Of a stretch of DNA of 62,950 bases, positions 47,345 through 60,140 are shown one piece after another (the stretch's first letter is position 1; every line of letters starts with the position of its first letter). The stretch lies in contig UZAN01039752.1 in NCBI GenBank assembly GCA_900618425.1, positions 26,731 to 89,680 of the forward strand, written 5' to 3'. Below the pieces are notes generated by a model, which did no database searches, was not told where the DNA came from, and worked only from the letters and a program-made list of their open reading frames with translations. The translations under genes were made by a program, and so were the position numbers. Source of the stretch: Echinostoma caproni. Lineage: Eukaryota; Platyhelminthes; Trematoda; Plagiorchiida; Echinostomatidae.

Positions 47345-48079
47345 TGTACGTAAACTTTACATCCTAGTCATTATCAATGTTAATTTGTTGTAAATAAAAT
47401 CTGTTCTATTCCCTTAACATACCTCCTAACTCGTCATGCTGTAGCTCAACCATTACTGATGAGATGGGAGTATCCTGTACATTCTAACTTATTCCATCTG
47501 CTGAGTATAAACGATTCAGGAAAACCAAGGCTTGTTTATTATTATTTGGAAAAACATTCACTCTAGCATAAATACTGTTGCCTATACGAACACACAAGTG
47601 TTTCACAGGGACCTGTTGCTTCAGTTTCGATTAGACCTGTAACTGAATGGAATGGATCAAGAAAAGTAGAACGTTATATTTGCTGCTTTGGCCGGTCACG
47701 TTCACTGTGTGGTTTGTTTCAGCTGGGTATGAAACCACTGTACCAGTGAGTGACTTAATTGTTCTGGTGTTTAGCCACGCAAGGTGGTATTAACGAATCC
47801 GTCCGAACGATCAGGCTGACAGTGTGGCCTGTGTACTTGTTTCCTATGGAACCAGTAAATGAGTGTATACAGAATGAGACTTCAGAGTTGAAAACTTCGT
47901 AATTCAATCGCAAATCTACAATTGGCCATTGGACGTGAATAACACACGAAGCATACATGTATAGAAAGTCTTATCAATTAGGTCGGATAATCTTCTTTGA
48001 ACAGCAAATTATTCAACCCATACTCTCTACTAACCTCATTGTTTTTAAAGCGCCTTCCATACAACGTATCATTTTGTAG
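47345..48079. other. No gene recognised
   Basis: Contains AATAAA-like sites and short frames only. Confidence 0.4.
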
Positions 48080-48212
48080 ATTACAATTTCCGGATACCAG
48101 TTTATGTGCGAAGATCGATCGTACAACCCGGAGCTCTTCTTCTAGTCTGCCCGACTACAGATATTTCTTGCTCGGTTCGCTGCATGACGAAGAAGGCTAC
48201 TTTTTACCTTGA
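48080..48212 (+). CDS. Candidate terminal coding exon, function unknown
   Basis: CATTTTGTAG at 48070-48079 is a plausible acceptor. The frame LQFPDTSLCAKIDRTTRSSS followed by SSLPDYRYFLLGSLHDEEGY and FLP ends in TGA at 48212. The serine stretch followed by an acidic, aromatic tail looks protein-like. I do not recognise it, and the upstream exon was not found. The frame also stays open upstream of the acceptor to 47997, so the splice site is not proven. Confidence 0.28.
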
Positions 48213-50315
48213 GCCTTACAAAGCTTCGGAAATGAAAGTATTGGTCTTTAAATTTCATTCCAAAGTAGTATATCTTGTGATATATTTGACATATATATGA
48301 ATCATTGGAAACTAACTTGTTTTGTTACACTGTTTGTTTGCTGGATTTAGATTAGAACCACAAAACAGTGGGGTTATGAACTTATAGTGAGATGAAACTT
48401 TACAAAAACGGTTTGATATTGATAATCCCAAATTAAATGCAGCATATGGACATCACAACTAGAACAAAGGATTTCACACTCTTCGAGAATATATTTTATT
48501 CGTTTCCTGTGAAACAGTGCTCGAGAATTGTTAAGACATGACATTAGGTATGGAACAGAAAGTTATCTTTTAACTGGTTGATTCGTTTAACATTACCGTT
48601 GACGCATTGGGTGTAATGTAAGAATCTTTCGAGTAATCGTCCCCCCCACACACACACACCCATCGGCCCCCTCTCAAAGTAGCACAGCTCAAATAAGTTT
48701 GTCTGATAGTTCCATTGTTTACAAGCTGCTTCTGGCTATTAAACAGACTTTCGAATGAATTGGTCACAACTAAATTAGATCATTAATCAATTCTGAGAGA
48801 ACAAATGGACAAACAATGCGCTGTATTTAGGAAGACGTATTCATCTTCAAATCAATGCACACCAAGCGGTGTGTGATTTCACTTGAAACGTCATAATTTA
48901 TTATTCATTAGAACAGCAAAACTCCCACGTCCAGATAACGTTTTATTACTTTTTAGACTTAGATTTGTACACTCCGTTATAATACAAAGTTAACTGAAGC
49001 ATAAACCTTCTATTGAACATTTCTCAGTCCGATTATACTGTCTGCTATGTTTTCTGCCAACTTTCGTAAAATGCACTGGAAAAGGTGGTAAGCTGAGAAT
49101 CTCCATCGCGAAGTACCGCATTACAAGACATCCAGTGAATCATTGTGTTCAATGTAAAATAGTTAGAATGTTTGAAAGCGAACGACCGACTGCTTGTAAA
49201 ACTAATATGAGGAATTTATTCTGAACCAGGGGCAGCAATTGGGTTTTTTTGTTTTCTGTTTCATGAGCTTTTCCATTTTGAGAATTATCTTTGGTCTGAG
49301 GGATTACACCTATTTAATACTGCTATAAAACGACCTACATAATGAAGATGTGGCGTATTCATCCACTTCTAACGACGACTGCAGTATGTTTGGTTTTCGG
49401 TTTCTCAACAGTTAATCCCTTTATTTGAAAACTACTCTCATTGGTACATCAGAGATGTTACACAATTGACCAACCAGCGTCCCGTAGCTAGGGGTGAACG
49501 ATGCACGACGTTATTTTGCTTTATTATCAATTCAGAGGCGTTTCGTGATGCATGAGGTTCTGTTATCGAATTAGTTGATACGAGAATGGAAGAAATGATC
49601 GTAGATAAATACACTCAATATTATCGGGTTTCAAGTCGAAATAGAAACTTCTACTTGTCCCAGTTACAGCTGAGCAGTTGGTAGCGGTTGCATGACTGGA
49701 GTGACAAACAAACCAGTTGATTGGAAATTTAAACTAAATATATTTCAATCGATTTTCCGGATCACTGTAAGTGTCTTCGTGATGACAAAGAGAGTTGATG
49801 AGGCAAGAAACGTACGACGCAGGACATATACGCAGATGTTCTGGTTATTAACTTCATAAATTTGGTTGTGCTAATAAGATCTCACTCAAAGCGGTATTGA
49901 ACGAATCTGTATGGCCGACCAAAATGTCCCTGGAGAACATTTTATCTGTCTCGACATTCGTATTTTTATTGACGTTTTAATGAATAAATATCCGCAATTC
50001 AGCCAAAATTACACATCATTTAATCGACAGAGTGAAATAATATGAGTGGAGCATTTAAAGTTCGATGTTGCTGAGAAAACAGATATGAATGACACCCGAC
50101 TGACAAGTGAACGATAGCAATGAAAACTGTTGAAATTTTCCCGAAGTGAACCAACTTAATCTACCGAGGATCAATGAAGAAATGTAGGAAAAAAAACAGA
50201 GATAAACAAAAAGGCTAGATCAATTTCTGTTTCGCGTTGAATTGGCTGAGTCTTCTAAGTTGAAAGAATAATCCACGAGATTTCTTTACACAATTTTAAA
50301 ATGAGACATCCACTT
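48213..50315. other. No gene recognised
   Basis: AT-rich. A C run and CA run at 48640-48660. Nothing else. Confidence 0.5.
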
Positions 50316-50773
50316 NNNNNNNNNNNNNNNNNNNNNNNNNNNNNNNNNNNNNNNNNNNNNNNNNNNNNNNNNNNNNNNNNNNNNNNNNNNNNNNNNNNNN
50401 NNNNNNNNNNNNNNNNNNNNNNNNNNNNNNNNNNNNNNNNNNNNNNNNNNNNNNNNNNNNNNNNNNNNNNNNNNNNNNNNNNNNNNNNNNNNNNNNNNNN
50501 NNNNNNNNNNNNNNNNNNNNNNNNNNNNNNNNNNNNNNNNNNNNNNNNNNNNNNNNNNNNNNNNNNNNNNNNNNNNNNNNNNNNNNNNNNNNNNNNNNNN
50601 NNNNNNNNNNNNNNNNNNNNNNNNNNNNNNNNNNNNNNNNNNNNNNNNNNNNNNNNNNNNNNNNNNNNNNNNNNNNNNNNNNNNNNNNNNNNNNNNNNNN
50701 NNNNNNNNNNNNNNNNNNNNNNNNNNNNNNNNNNNNNNNNNNNNNNNNNNNNNNNNNNNNNNNNNNNNNNNNN
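50316..50773. other. Assembly gap (458 undefined bases)
   Basis: A run of N. The frames that span it have no meaning. Confidence 0.99.
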
Positions 50774-51238
50774 AGAGGATGAACAGAAAATCCATGAATA
50801 TACGAACAAATTTTAAAGAAATTGCAAGATGCTCGGATACATAAATGTCTTGGCAAATGGCTACATTGTTAGGGTATTTCAATAATTGGCCCGGAGAACT
50901 CGTTACATGTCACTAGTGTAAGTGAAAAACAAGAACGAAGAAACTACCGCTCCCTGGAGCATTACCAAATGGTTCCCGAGAGGTTTGATGTCTATCTGCG
51001 TGGCCCAGTAGTTTACTAAGCCATGCCAATAAATTCTTGAGGTGGCCGAATGATTACATTTTACGAAGCAGAAAGAAACGTGAAACAGAGTCAAAGGCGG
51101 ATGAAAAATCTACACACACTTGTATAAATTTCGCGGATACATCTAAGAGTTTAAACAACTCTTCCCGCGTTAACGGAGTCATATTGCAACGAGAAGGCGA
51201 GCTGGCTGGGAAAAACGTCTATTGATCCAATTCAAAAN

Positions 51239-51520
51239 TCTTCTTCCGCGTGCCATTCCGACTGGTTTGACCCGATCGCGGCGCGAGATGCGTTGATCGA
51301 CAGCTCCGACGTTGTGGCATTCGGTGGGTATCTTTCCCGTTAGCTGCGAGTTGTCTTTCGGGCTGTAATTGTCGATTCACTCGTTTCGGGTGGCAGTCAA
51401 CATTGTCTCGCGAGGCACTTCCCGCCACTGCGTCTGTGCGTCTGGTCGGATGGGCCCCATTCTTGCTTCGGTCGCTAGCCAGGACTCTCTTTGAACTGCC
51501 TTCCATCACAATATGAGCCA
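51239..51520 (+). repeat. Dispersed repeat R7, fullest copy
   Basis: About 280 bp, GC-rich against the local background. It runs from TCTTCTTCCGCGTGCC to GAACTGCCTTCCATCACAAT and matches 19432-19672 and 20721-20787. A single N lies at its left edge (51238). On the minus strand 100 codons are open in one frame (HIVMEGSSKRV, then DRSKNGAHPTRRTDA); the same HIVMEGSSNRV wording is kept at 20.78 kb, which could reflect DNA conservation alone. Class of element unknown. Confidence 0.7.
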
Positions 51521-53557
51521 AGTCTTCCAAAATCCATGATACAGGAGGATCATTGCTTGCATTTATATAAATGAATGATTTCTATTGTGAACGTCTACAG
51601 CACAGTCCGTAGGTCCGAATTTCGTTCCACATAGGATCCAAATAGTTGTCTGTGGATTTCATCTTTTGAAATGCATAGAAAGAGTCGATACGCTTAGTTT
51701 CCTGTTTTATCAGTATGTAAATCCATTGGACCATTGATGTTCACATGTCTCTGCATACACCTAAGGTATCATTTAAAGGGTTCCAGCGCAAGTAGGACCA
51801 TAAAGGTATATCACACAAACACATAAGTAATACTTAAATGTAAAAGAAAATAGTTCGAAATCTGACGGACTATTCTTTCCAAAAAATGTCTGAATAACGT
51901 ACCAAATGCAAGCCGGTATTTGTCGACTACGATTCGTTGGTCAGGGCATGCCCGGTATTTCGCCACTGATTGGTACAAGTCAGGTAAGCCTTGTGTCGGT
52001 GGTCATTTTCACAACACCGTATCCTGAGCTACTCGCACAATGCGCACAGGGCTCCAATCAGTCCCGGGTTCTTTCATCTGAACTATAACGACCATGTGTG
52101 TGGACTGGAACTAAAAAAACAGTTGGATGGAAAGAATATTGTTCAAAAGTGAACGAGGGAAACGCCCATCATGGAATCTTTTCCTTATACGCATTCGGCA
52201 TCCTAAAGGCTTATTTTGATCTATAAAAACGGTCATTTGGGGCGACTGTTCACAATTCAATGGACAATAAAAACACGATTGTAATAGATCGCAAGAAACA
52301 CAGCACATAGTCAGAAATGAGTTGATATAATAATACTGGAAAACTTATTCAAAGGATAATCAATTTCTGCTAAAACATTTATTATAAGCCAACTAAGTTT
52401 TACACCTTTTTACTGAAGAGAATATTCCTCCCTCGTCCATGTTTTATGGGATTCTGAACCCCCTGGTGATAATCGATTTAAAAACCCACTACGTCATTTA
52501 AGGTAAACTGTTCCGATAGGTTTGCGGGGTCAAAGACCAGTCCTGATACTGAGCTTTGAGATAATCTGTGACTGCATATTTTGAACTAGAGAATATGAAT
52601 TTCTCTAGGTCGTTTTGGGCACGAATCATCTTACTAATCCGAAACCTGAAAAATTGCAGCTTTGTAACGCATGAATTATATTCGTTTGGACATTCGTCCC
52701 TTGTTTGATAACAACTTGATTGTGTAGCATTAAACCAGGGAACTGAATTGGTCATTTTTCCTCGAAATAGCATATTTCTTTTCGGGAGTTCAACCACACC
52801 ACCACGTCTGCGTATGGTGATTATGAAGGTATCAGGTTATTTTCGGCTCGGTTAAACGTGGTTTTATTCTAGGTTTAGCCATTGTGATTTTATTCATGCT
52901 CGCCAATGTTCTCAACAAATACGAGTTCGCATTTTGACGTTAACTGCTCTTCCATATCTCTAAATTGGGCCAGCGCGAATGTGGTAACCATATCTAAAAA
53001 GCTATATTTATCCGCTCAAACCTTCTAGGTAGGTTAGATCCAATACTGTTAACCAAAGATCCACTGTTGTCCTCTTTTGTCAACTGAAACCAGAGCCACA
53101 GCATCATTGAGATGACACTGTTTCTGTCCGCCTCCGTTATACCATTCTTCTCAACGTTACAGATCGAACCAACTCCAGCTGACTTCATCATTCTTATCCG
53201 TGAGAGAAAGATAATTGAGGCCACTATATATTTTGTTCTGCAGACGGACTTGCAGTGTAAGAGTCAGTTCCCCATTCTGCTCGCAGTCAACTATGCTTCA
53301 ATGTGCCGACATGTGCATACACGTTTACACACCCAAGAACACACTGTGCAACTCTTGAACTCATCTCTCTCTCTCTCGGAAAATCGCACTTTATTGTGGT
53401 GATCATTTAACAGACATGAAGTGTTGGAGAGATTCAACCTATACATGTTCACGTAGGCTTGCGCGGTACATTCATCCTTGTCGACCTGAATGCTCTATGA
53501 CGATTTTTCATCATCATTTTTATTGAAAAACTTTCACCACCCGTTTTTTGGCTTCAG
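51521..53557. other. No gene recognised
   Basis: The forward frame around 51906-51983, ending at a CAG|GTAAGC donor-like site, is weakly exon-like (RLRFVGQGMPGISPLIGTSQ) but has no clear acceptor. TC run at 53366-53380. Confidence 0.4.
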
Positions 53558-53778
53558 TGGAGCTTGATGAATATGCCTTATCTCCACATTTCTACTCACA
53601 TTTGCTCCGGGGATGTGATTTTAGTAACGCGGCAGAACACATTTTGACTACTAGTGTTGATCTCCTTCGGGGTTTCGCGTTAGATATTCAAACAATTCAG
53701 TCAACTCAAGTCNGTCAAGTCTTGTTCGATAACGATACACAGCCCATACAAGCGGCCCTTGACCGCATGACGATTTAA
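53558..53778 (+). CDS. Candidate terminal coding exon, function unknown
   Basis: A pyrimidine-rich acceptor, CCGTTTTTTGGCTTCAG, ends at 53557. The exon then reads ELDEYALSPHFYSHLLRGC, FSNAAEHILTTSVDLLRGFA, LDIQTIQSTQV, one codon with an undefined base, QVLFDNDTQPIQAALDRMTI and TAA at 53776-53778. The helical pattern and normal codon mix make it the most gene-like forward frame in the window. I do not recognise the family. The N at 53713 sits between two near-identical octamers (CTCAAGTC and GTCAAGTC), so it may mark a faulty contig join that alters the frame. GCGGTAAGG just after the stop is a donor-like site, so the stop might be misplaced if the join is wrong. Confidence 0.42.
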
Positions 53779-55714
53779 GCGGTAAGGTGCCCCAACAAAG
53801 TGCAAATTTCCTGCTCACTACTGGTAGACATGTGTGCTTACATTGAGACTCCTTATTCAGCTCCTAACAGTGCATCTTTTCCATGAAGCGCTTCTTTACT
53901 GTTAATGCGAAGTAAGATATCGGTACTTGTTTGTCAAACCCATCTATTTGTCACAATGACAACGATCGTTCATCAAAAGCATGAAATATTTTCACAGCTA
54001 TCTGAGTCATGATAGCTGCATACCAAATTTGCAAGCCCATTGGCATAGAATGTTTGTTTTTGAGCTTCACTACTTTGGGTTCATCATCTGTTTGTGACGA
54101 AGCCATCAAGAAATGGGATAGTGAACCTTGATTCGAGACAATCAGTCACCTGACAAGTAGATTTCACTGTATCCTATACGTGATACGCGAGTAGGACAGG
54201 CGCTTGCCGTGAGCTGCACAACCAAACAGAAATTCGACCTCATTCGCCCCTTCGTAATTTCCTCCGGGGTGGTATACCACAGAAACGGAATATCACTGGT
54301 TTACGAGTTTGGGTGAATACAGCAATGGAGACGATGAACGCCGGTGACAACGTTTAGACACAGGCCATCATGGCGGTGGTGTTAATGGCTACAAGCACTT
54401 GATTGTCCAAGGTATTTCAAGGCTATCCACAAACACACGTAGAAACAAAATTGTTTAAAATTCGAACAAGGTGTGCCGCACAAAATTAGGTATTCGGTGA
54501 GGTCTATCAAGCAATATGAATTTATGGGTCAAATTGGACTGTTTGCAGCTGTTGAGTGCGTGTACTACCTTGGAAGTTGCTGGGTTACTTCTCTCCATTC
54601 GTATGAAATGATGGGAAACGTTTTGAGTGATTAAACCCACCTGATGATTGGTTGAATACCGACCGGAGAAAGGTTGTTCTGGGAAATTGACATAGTCCTT
54701 TAAAAATTGATCTTCCGCAGAAAAAAGGTTCTCTTTGTAGAAACTTATGTCGAGTTGTGTCTGCTTTGTAACTCACAAACCAGTGACATAATCCACCTCG
54801 ATATTGTCTTTATTAATAAAAAAAACCTACACTATTGCACGCCACCTGTTTTATAACAGTTCCAATGGTTTGTTTTGTCCCCAAATCGAATGCACAGGAA
54901 CATTGATTCACACAAAATTACACACTACCACCGTTTCAACCGAGGTATCTTTTGTTGAGAACACTATTGTGCGTATTTGTACCGCACACTGCCTCAGTAC
55001 ACCATAGACTCAAATCGCCGACTATAAGGACCTGTGTCACATAACCGTTGTACTATCCTATGTGTGAATCAGCAATTAAACCTACCGCTCTCTTGATTCT
55101 GAACCCATATCGAGTGTCCCCGAAACGGGATTCGCTCGAGTTATACTTGACACCAACAGTTTATCTATCAACTGTGGGGTAACCACATGAACAGGGTCGA
55201 TTTTTTCAAACGGTGTATCTATTGTGTAACCTTGTTATCTGGACCTCTGTCTGTTGGAACTCTACTGAACGGATTAATTGACCAGACCGTATGTCCAGTT
55301 TGTTAGTCGGAAACTCGGATTTGGTCGTTTGACTGCAGATTGTGTGATAAGTCAAACCAAAATCCCATCGTGTCGATTGGTCCGTGCAGGTACGATAAGC
55401 TGACTGACATGTGGATCTGATTGCACTGTATCATCATGACCTACAGGTGTCTTTTCTCGCCAATCACTCATGCATGAGGCTGAATAGGACCACATGTTAA
55501 TGCATCACTGATTCCGCACTGCGCGGATCCCCGTCAATCACGCTAGGCAACCATGGATTTACTCGGCATGTGCGTGAAACTATCACTGTAAATGTGCGTG
55601 TGTTTATGTCCATCCGGAAGCGGGACAAGCAATGCAAGCAGAGTGGTGACAGGTAGAAATTAATCTGCATAGAATGTGACCTTTTTATCGGCTCCATCCT
55701 GGAGGTTGTAGTTT
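53779..55714. other. No gene recognised
   Basis: If 53558-53778 is a last exon, its 3' UTR would start here, but no clear AATAAA follows closely. No repeat was matched. Confidence 0.4.
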
Positions 55715-56440
55715 GTGATTGATGGAGTCCGGGGACGGCGAACTAACTGATACTGCACTGCCATGAGCGTTTTACCAGTAATCTTGCTACGATCTAGTTA
55801 ATTACAACCAAGGTTCATTAGGAAAATCCAACTGGCATGACACTTGCCCGGATATTCAACGATCCAGTATAATTTCATACACTATGGTGGATTGAACTTC
55901 ATAACTTAAATATCATTTTCTTTGTAGCATGATTTAAGAATGCACTGACTACTTGGGTGGGTTCTTGAAAGTGATAGACTAGACTCATTCATAATTTCCT
56001 AGTTAATCTAGAGAGAAATAGGGAACTGATGTACAGACTAGTTCGTCTGATGCTTTGTACCCTTTCGACAGCATCACTCCTTAAACCCCTACCTCGTATG
56101 TCTTGAAGACTCGGTTTCTATTTGTCATGTTTGACCAGAGAATCACAAGTATTGCAAAAACATTCCTATTTTAGCCGGTGCTCATTTCAGAAATTATGCA
56201 CAACTTTGCCGCTCACACCGAAAACACCACTCTTAACTGAACATGTCCGGTAAGATAGTGAAATCTGTCCGAAAAGGGAAGCGAAGCAGTCAACGAATAG
56301 ATACATACGCTGGTGCTCGGGTCGGATCGGAGAGAGACTATTTGCGTCAGAGCTTTCTCAAGCTACGCAAAAATCTGCGTTAATGATCTTTAACTATTGG
56401 ATGTGCCTACACTGGTGAAACCGAGAATTCTTATTTACCA
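55715..56440 (+). repeat. 726-bp tandem duplication, unit 1
   Basis: The unit begins GTGATTGATGGAGTCC and ends CTTATTTACCA. Unit 2 at 56441 follows with no spacer and reads the same at every position compared. There is no coding frame of note, no terminal repeat and no known element inside. Confidence 0.95.
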
Positions 56441-57166
56441 GTGATTGATGGAGTCCGGGGACGGCGAACTAACTGATACTGCACTGCCATGAGCGTTTTA
56501 CCAGTAATCTTGCTACGATCTAGTTAATTACAACCAAGGTTCATTAGGAAAATCCAACTGGCATGACACTTGCCCGGATATTCAACGATCCAGTATAATT
56601 TCATACACTATGGTGGATTGAACTTCATAACTTAAATATCATTTTCTTTGTAGCATGATTTAAGAATGCACTGACTACTTGGGTGGGTTCTTGAAAGTGA
56701 TAGACTAGACTCATTCATAATTTCCTAGTTAATCTAGAGAGAAATAGGGAACTGATGTACAGACTAGTTCGTCTGATGCTTTGTACCCTTTCGACAGCAT
56801 CACTCCTTAAACCCCTACCTCGTATGTCTTGAAGACTCGGTTTCTATTTGTCATGTTTGACCAGAGAATCACAAGTATTGCAAAAACATTCCTATTTTAG
56901 CCGGTGCTCATTTCAGAAATTATGCACAACTTTGCCGCTCACACCGAAAACACCACTCTTAACTGAACATGTCCGGTAAGATAGTGAAATCTGTCCGAAA
57001 AGGGAAGCGAAGCAGTCAACGAATAGATACATACGCTGGTGCTCGGGTCGGATCGGAGAGAGACTATTTGCGTCAGAGCTTTCTCAAGCTACGCAAAAAT
57101 CTGCGTTAATGATCTTTAACTATTGGATGTGCCTACACTGGTGAAACCGAGAATTCTTATTTACCA
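56441..57166 (+). repeat. 726-bp tandem duplication, unit 2
   Basis: Second unit, apparently identical to 55715-56440. The dinucleotide GT occurs at the start of unit 1, at the junction and just after unit 2, so the breakpoint microhomology is no more than two bases. Confidence 0.95.
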
Positions 57167-58406
57167 GTTTGAGGATTTCACTAGTTTAGTGATAAGCTCA
57201 CCTCCGAAAGACCCCATATCGATCTGTGCGACGACTGTGTGAATGCACCGCGATTGATAGCATGCTCGAATGAATGGGAAAGTCCTATCAGTCTGTTCTG
57301 GTGTTTCAACAGAGCCCAGCGCGTTAGATACAATCAGCGGACGCCAGTAATTCAAATCTCCAGTCGGAACAGCCAACGGACATAGGGAGCTGAGACAGAC
57401 AGAGTACAGACGATTAGGCTCAATGATTGCCAAAATGAATATATCGCAAACGATTCGTGCCAGAGGCACGAATGGCGCAGGCTGTGAATAGATGAGCCTT
57501 TGAAGGACTTGCCTTTTCGACGGTCGTGCGGCGGTGACGGTGGCGGTGCTGGTGGTCCCGCTGAATTAGTCGCCATCAACGTCAAACGTTCAAACATATA
57601 TTTGAACCTCGCCACTGCCACTCAACCTCCGTATGAAGCAGTTTAACTATATAGTTTGGCTCAATAACATGCCTCAACTAGTGGGCCTTATGCAGTCTTC
57701 TGCTCCAATTCCCGATGATTCGATTGCCTATTTTCACGAGTGAACAGCAAGTTCTGGGGACAATCGAGTTCAGGTCGTGATCTGTTCATCTCACAAGGGT
57801 GTGTAATGAAAATCTCATCTAGGAGGCATTTGAGAGGGTAAAATTTTAGAGAATGAGCATATATTTATATGTCTCGAGTTGATATTGTAAACCAACTTTC
57901 CAATAAGTTATTCTGATTCCACCCGAATAGTTTTGTTTTAATAATTCTAAAGTGTATACAATGGAAACTTTTATAATCTTTCGTAAATATTTGTTGCGTG
58001 TAATATTGATTAACTGAATTAAATATGATCTCTTTACCGGTCCACTATCCGACGATAGTGTCCATCAAAAATGACTGGCCATAAATCAACAGTTTCCCTT
58101 TTCATGACACCATTCTTATCCATGTTCCAGATCTGAGCCCCAGGTCCCTGATACAAAACGTTGTCTGACCGGGCGATCGTAAACTAACTAACTGGTTCGA
58201 TGTTTATCATCTTTTGTCTGTCATCGTCAGCATCATCTTCCGAATTACATCCAGACGTAGTCAATCAAGCTCCTCTGTGTGTGTGTGCATCTTTGTGTTT
58301 TTTTTATACCTTACCGGTGTGCTCGTTTGGATGTGCTCCCCGATGGTCTGTGTGTGTAGGTGTGTTTGAAAGCATGCGTTTGCGTGCGTGCGTGTAAATG
58401 CTTGTT
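57167..58406. other. No gene called; one weak start-exon candidate
   Basis: On the minus strand an ATG at about 57571 opens MATNSAGPPAPPPSPPHDRR and reaches AAAG followed by GCAAGT, a possible GC-type donor. The proline-rich frame comes from a CCG/CCA-rich patch, so a gene is not claimed. Confidence 0.3.
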
Positions 58407-58421
58407 TGTGTGTGTGTGTGT
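58407..58421 (+). repeat. (TG)n dinucleotide run
   Basis: About seven TG units inside a wider TG-rich patch from 58275. Confidence 0.8.
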
Positions 58422-59251
58422 ACCTGCATATGGATGTGAACTGATGAAGGAATCATTTTGACGTCCATTAAAACATTCATAAATTACGTCATAAGCCTTA
58501 ATGAGTTGAATAGTCTATGGTAAAATGCCTACCTTTTTCACTAAAATATGGTGTTTCCAGAATGTTTTGATGTAAAATACTTTCAGTCCGTCGCATTTAC
58601 TCCTTGTTCACAATAATCTCTTTTGAAATCTGAGATCTTATCGAATAAATCCAGCATCCACGAATTTATCATTCGTTTTTGAATTCCTGCACAAAAGAGT
58701 GGATATTATCGGAATGGTCTATAGACCTCGACTTTGAAGTTGAGATACATGTTCTTTTTTGTGTGACCACTAAACGAAGCTTTTAATTGAACCGTTTTAA
58801 ATCAAGGCCCAATAATTTATCGATCATTCTTGTCGAAAATCATCAATGAAGTCTATTCCTCGAAACAATTACAGATGGTTGGATTACAATACACAATGTG
58901 TTGATCCGAAACAGTCTTTTTAAAATGTGTCCATTAGAAAGAGTTCAGGAAAACGTTTATGGAAATGTGGTCAATCTTCATAGATTATCTGATCACGTCA
59001 CAATTCCTAATACTATTAGTATATTGTAGAATAAGACTAACTAATTGATGTGTCACTTCATGTGTAGGTAGACAGTCTATATGCAATGAAGATGAAAGGC
59101 AGCTGGTTCCATCAGCGCGTACTATGGTTCATTCTCTAACTGTATGAGCAACTTTCTGGAAGAGCATTGACACTGCCCTTTAGCCTTTCTTTATGTGCAC
59201 ACATTGCAAGGAACCATTCGTCGAAGGGACTCGAACTCATGACCGCCGGAT

Positions 59252-59283
59252 TTGTGTTGTTGTTGTTGTTGTTGTTGTTGTTG
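59252..59283 (+). repeat. (TTG)n array next to a B-box-like site
   Basis: About ten TTG units. Just upstream, on the minus strand, GAGTTCGAGTCCC (59240-59228) fits a pol III B box, so the array may be attached to an old tRNA-derived SINE, as at 10681. No A box was found. Confidence 0.75.
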
Positions 59284-59466
59284 ATGATGACCTTGATCAC
59301 TGTTGTACCGTCAACCGTCTGAAATGAAAATTCGTGATAGCCGAATACATAAGCTCTGGTTATATGAAAAGGTGAATCACACCTGGGCACCTTTCGATAC
59401 CAGTGATACTGAACAAAATGAAATAGCGTGGCTGCTTACCACCAAGATACTTGGTGTATTGGTGTT

Positions 59467-59467
59467 N
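59467..59467. other. Single undefined base at a probable contig join
   Basis: The N is flanked by GGTGTT on the left and GGTGTTT on the right, a direct repeat suggesting that overlapping contig ends were joined without merging. Confidence 0.4.
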
Positions 59468-59982
59468 GGTGTTTTTCGAATAGCGAACCTTGGGGCTCAT
59501 GGGTGAATCGTTTATAATCATAGCTAGATGTGTGGGCAAAGTGTAATCAGGAACAAGTCCAGAGTAGTTTGGACCGTTGATAACTGCAGCAAACAACTAA
59601 CTAGAAATGTTATGATCACATGGGAAATTGAAGAGATTACTTCTGGATGAAAGTGCAGTGTAATTCATTCGAAATTGACTCCACTGGTTGTGTTTCATGC
59701 TCGTGCAAAATTATTGGGGAATTCAACGTCCGTCCAAGTCACACAACAAACCGTATTATACGCTTGTCTGTAGGAAACCGGAAAAAAATAGCAATAATTC
59801 TTTATTATGGCCCTCTTGTTGTACCAATAACGAAGACGAAAACCAGTCCCTGACTATAGACTTTGCCGCACTGCTGTCTATTGCACATCAAATATATTTT
59901 TCGAGATGAACCGCAATACTGTTTTTTCTTGAGCAGCACAACGCTAAACTACGTTTTTTCCACTAATAAAGGTGACAGGTCC

Positions 59983-60140
59983 TGCACGATCATCATTACG
60001 TTTGACAACCAAGAGGATAACAAAATGATATGTCCACGTCCAAAATTTCAGCAAATTGTCTTCCATTTTAAGGAAAATATGGCGAAAGAAAAACGAGATT
60101 TCACCGTGAAAAAAAATTATTACAACCCCATGGAATTCAT
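59983..60140 (+). repeat. Dispersed repeat R6, copy 1
   Basis: Matches the reverse complement of 62045-62203. Common blocks in order: CACGATCATCAyTACGTTTGA, AAcwAAGAsG, AAATTTCAkCAAA, TCTTCmATTTT, AGGAAAATmTGG and TTAyAACCCC. Both are about 155 bp, moderately diverged and without terminal repeats. The forward 111-codon frame here is not kept in the other copy. Confidence 0.7.
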
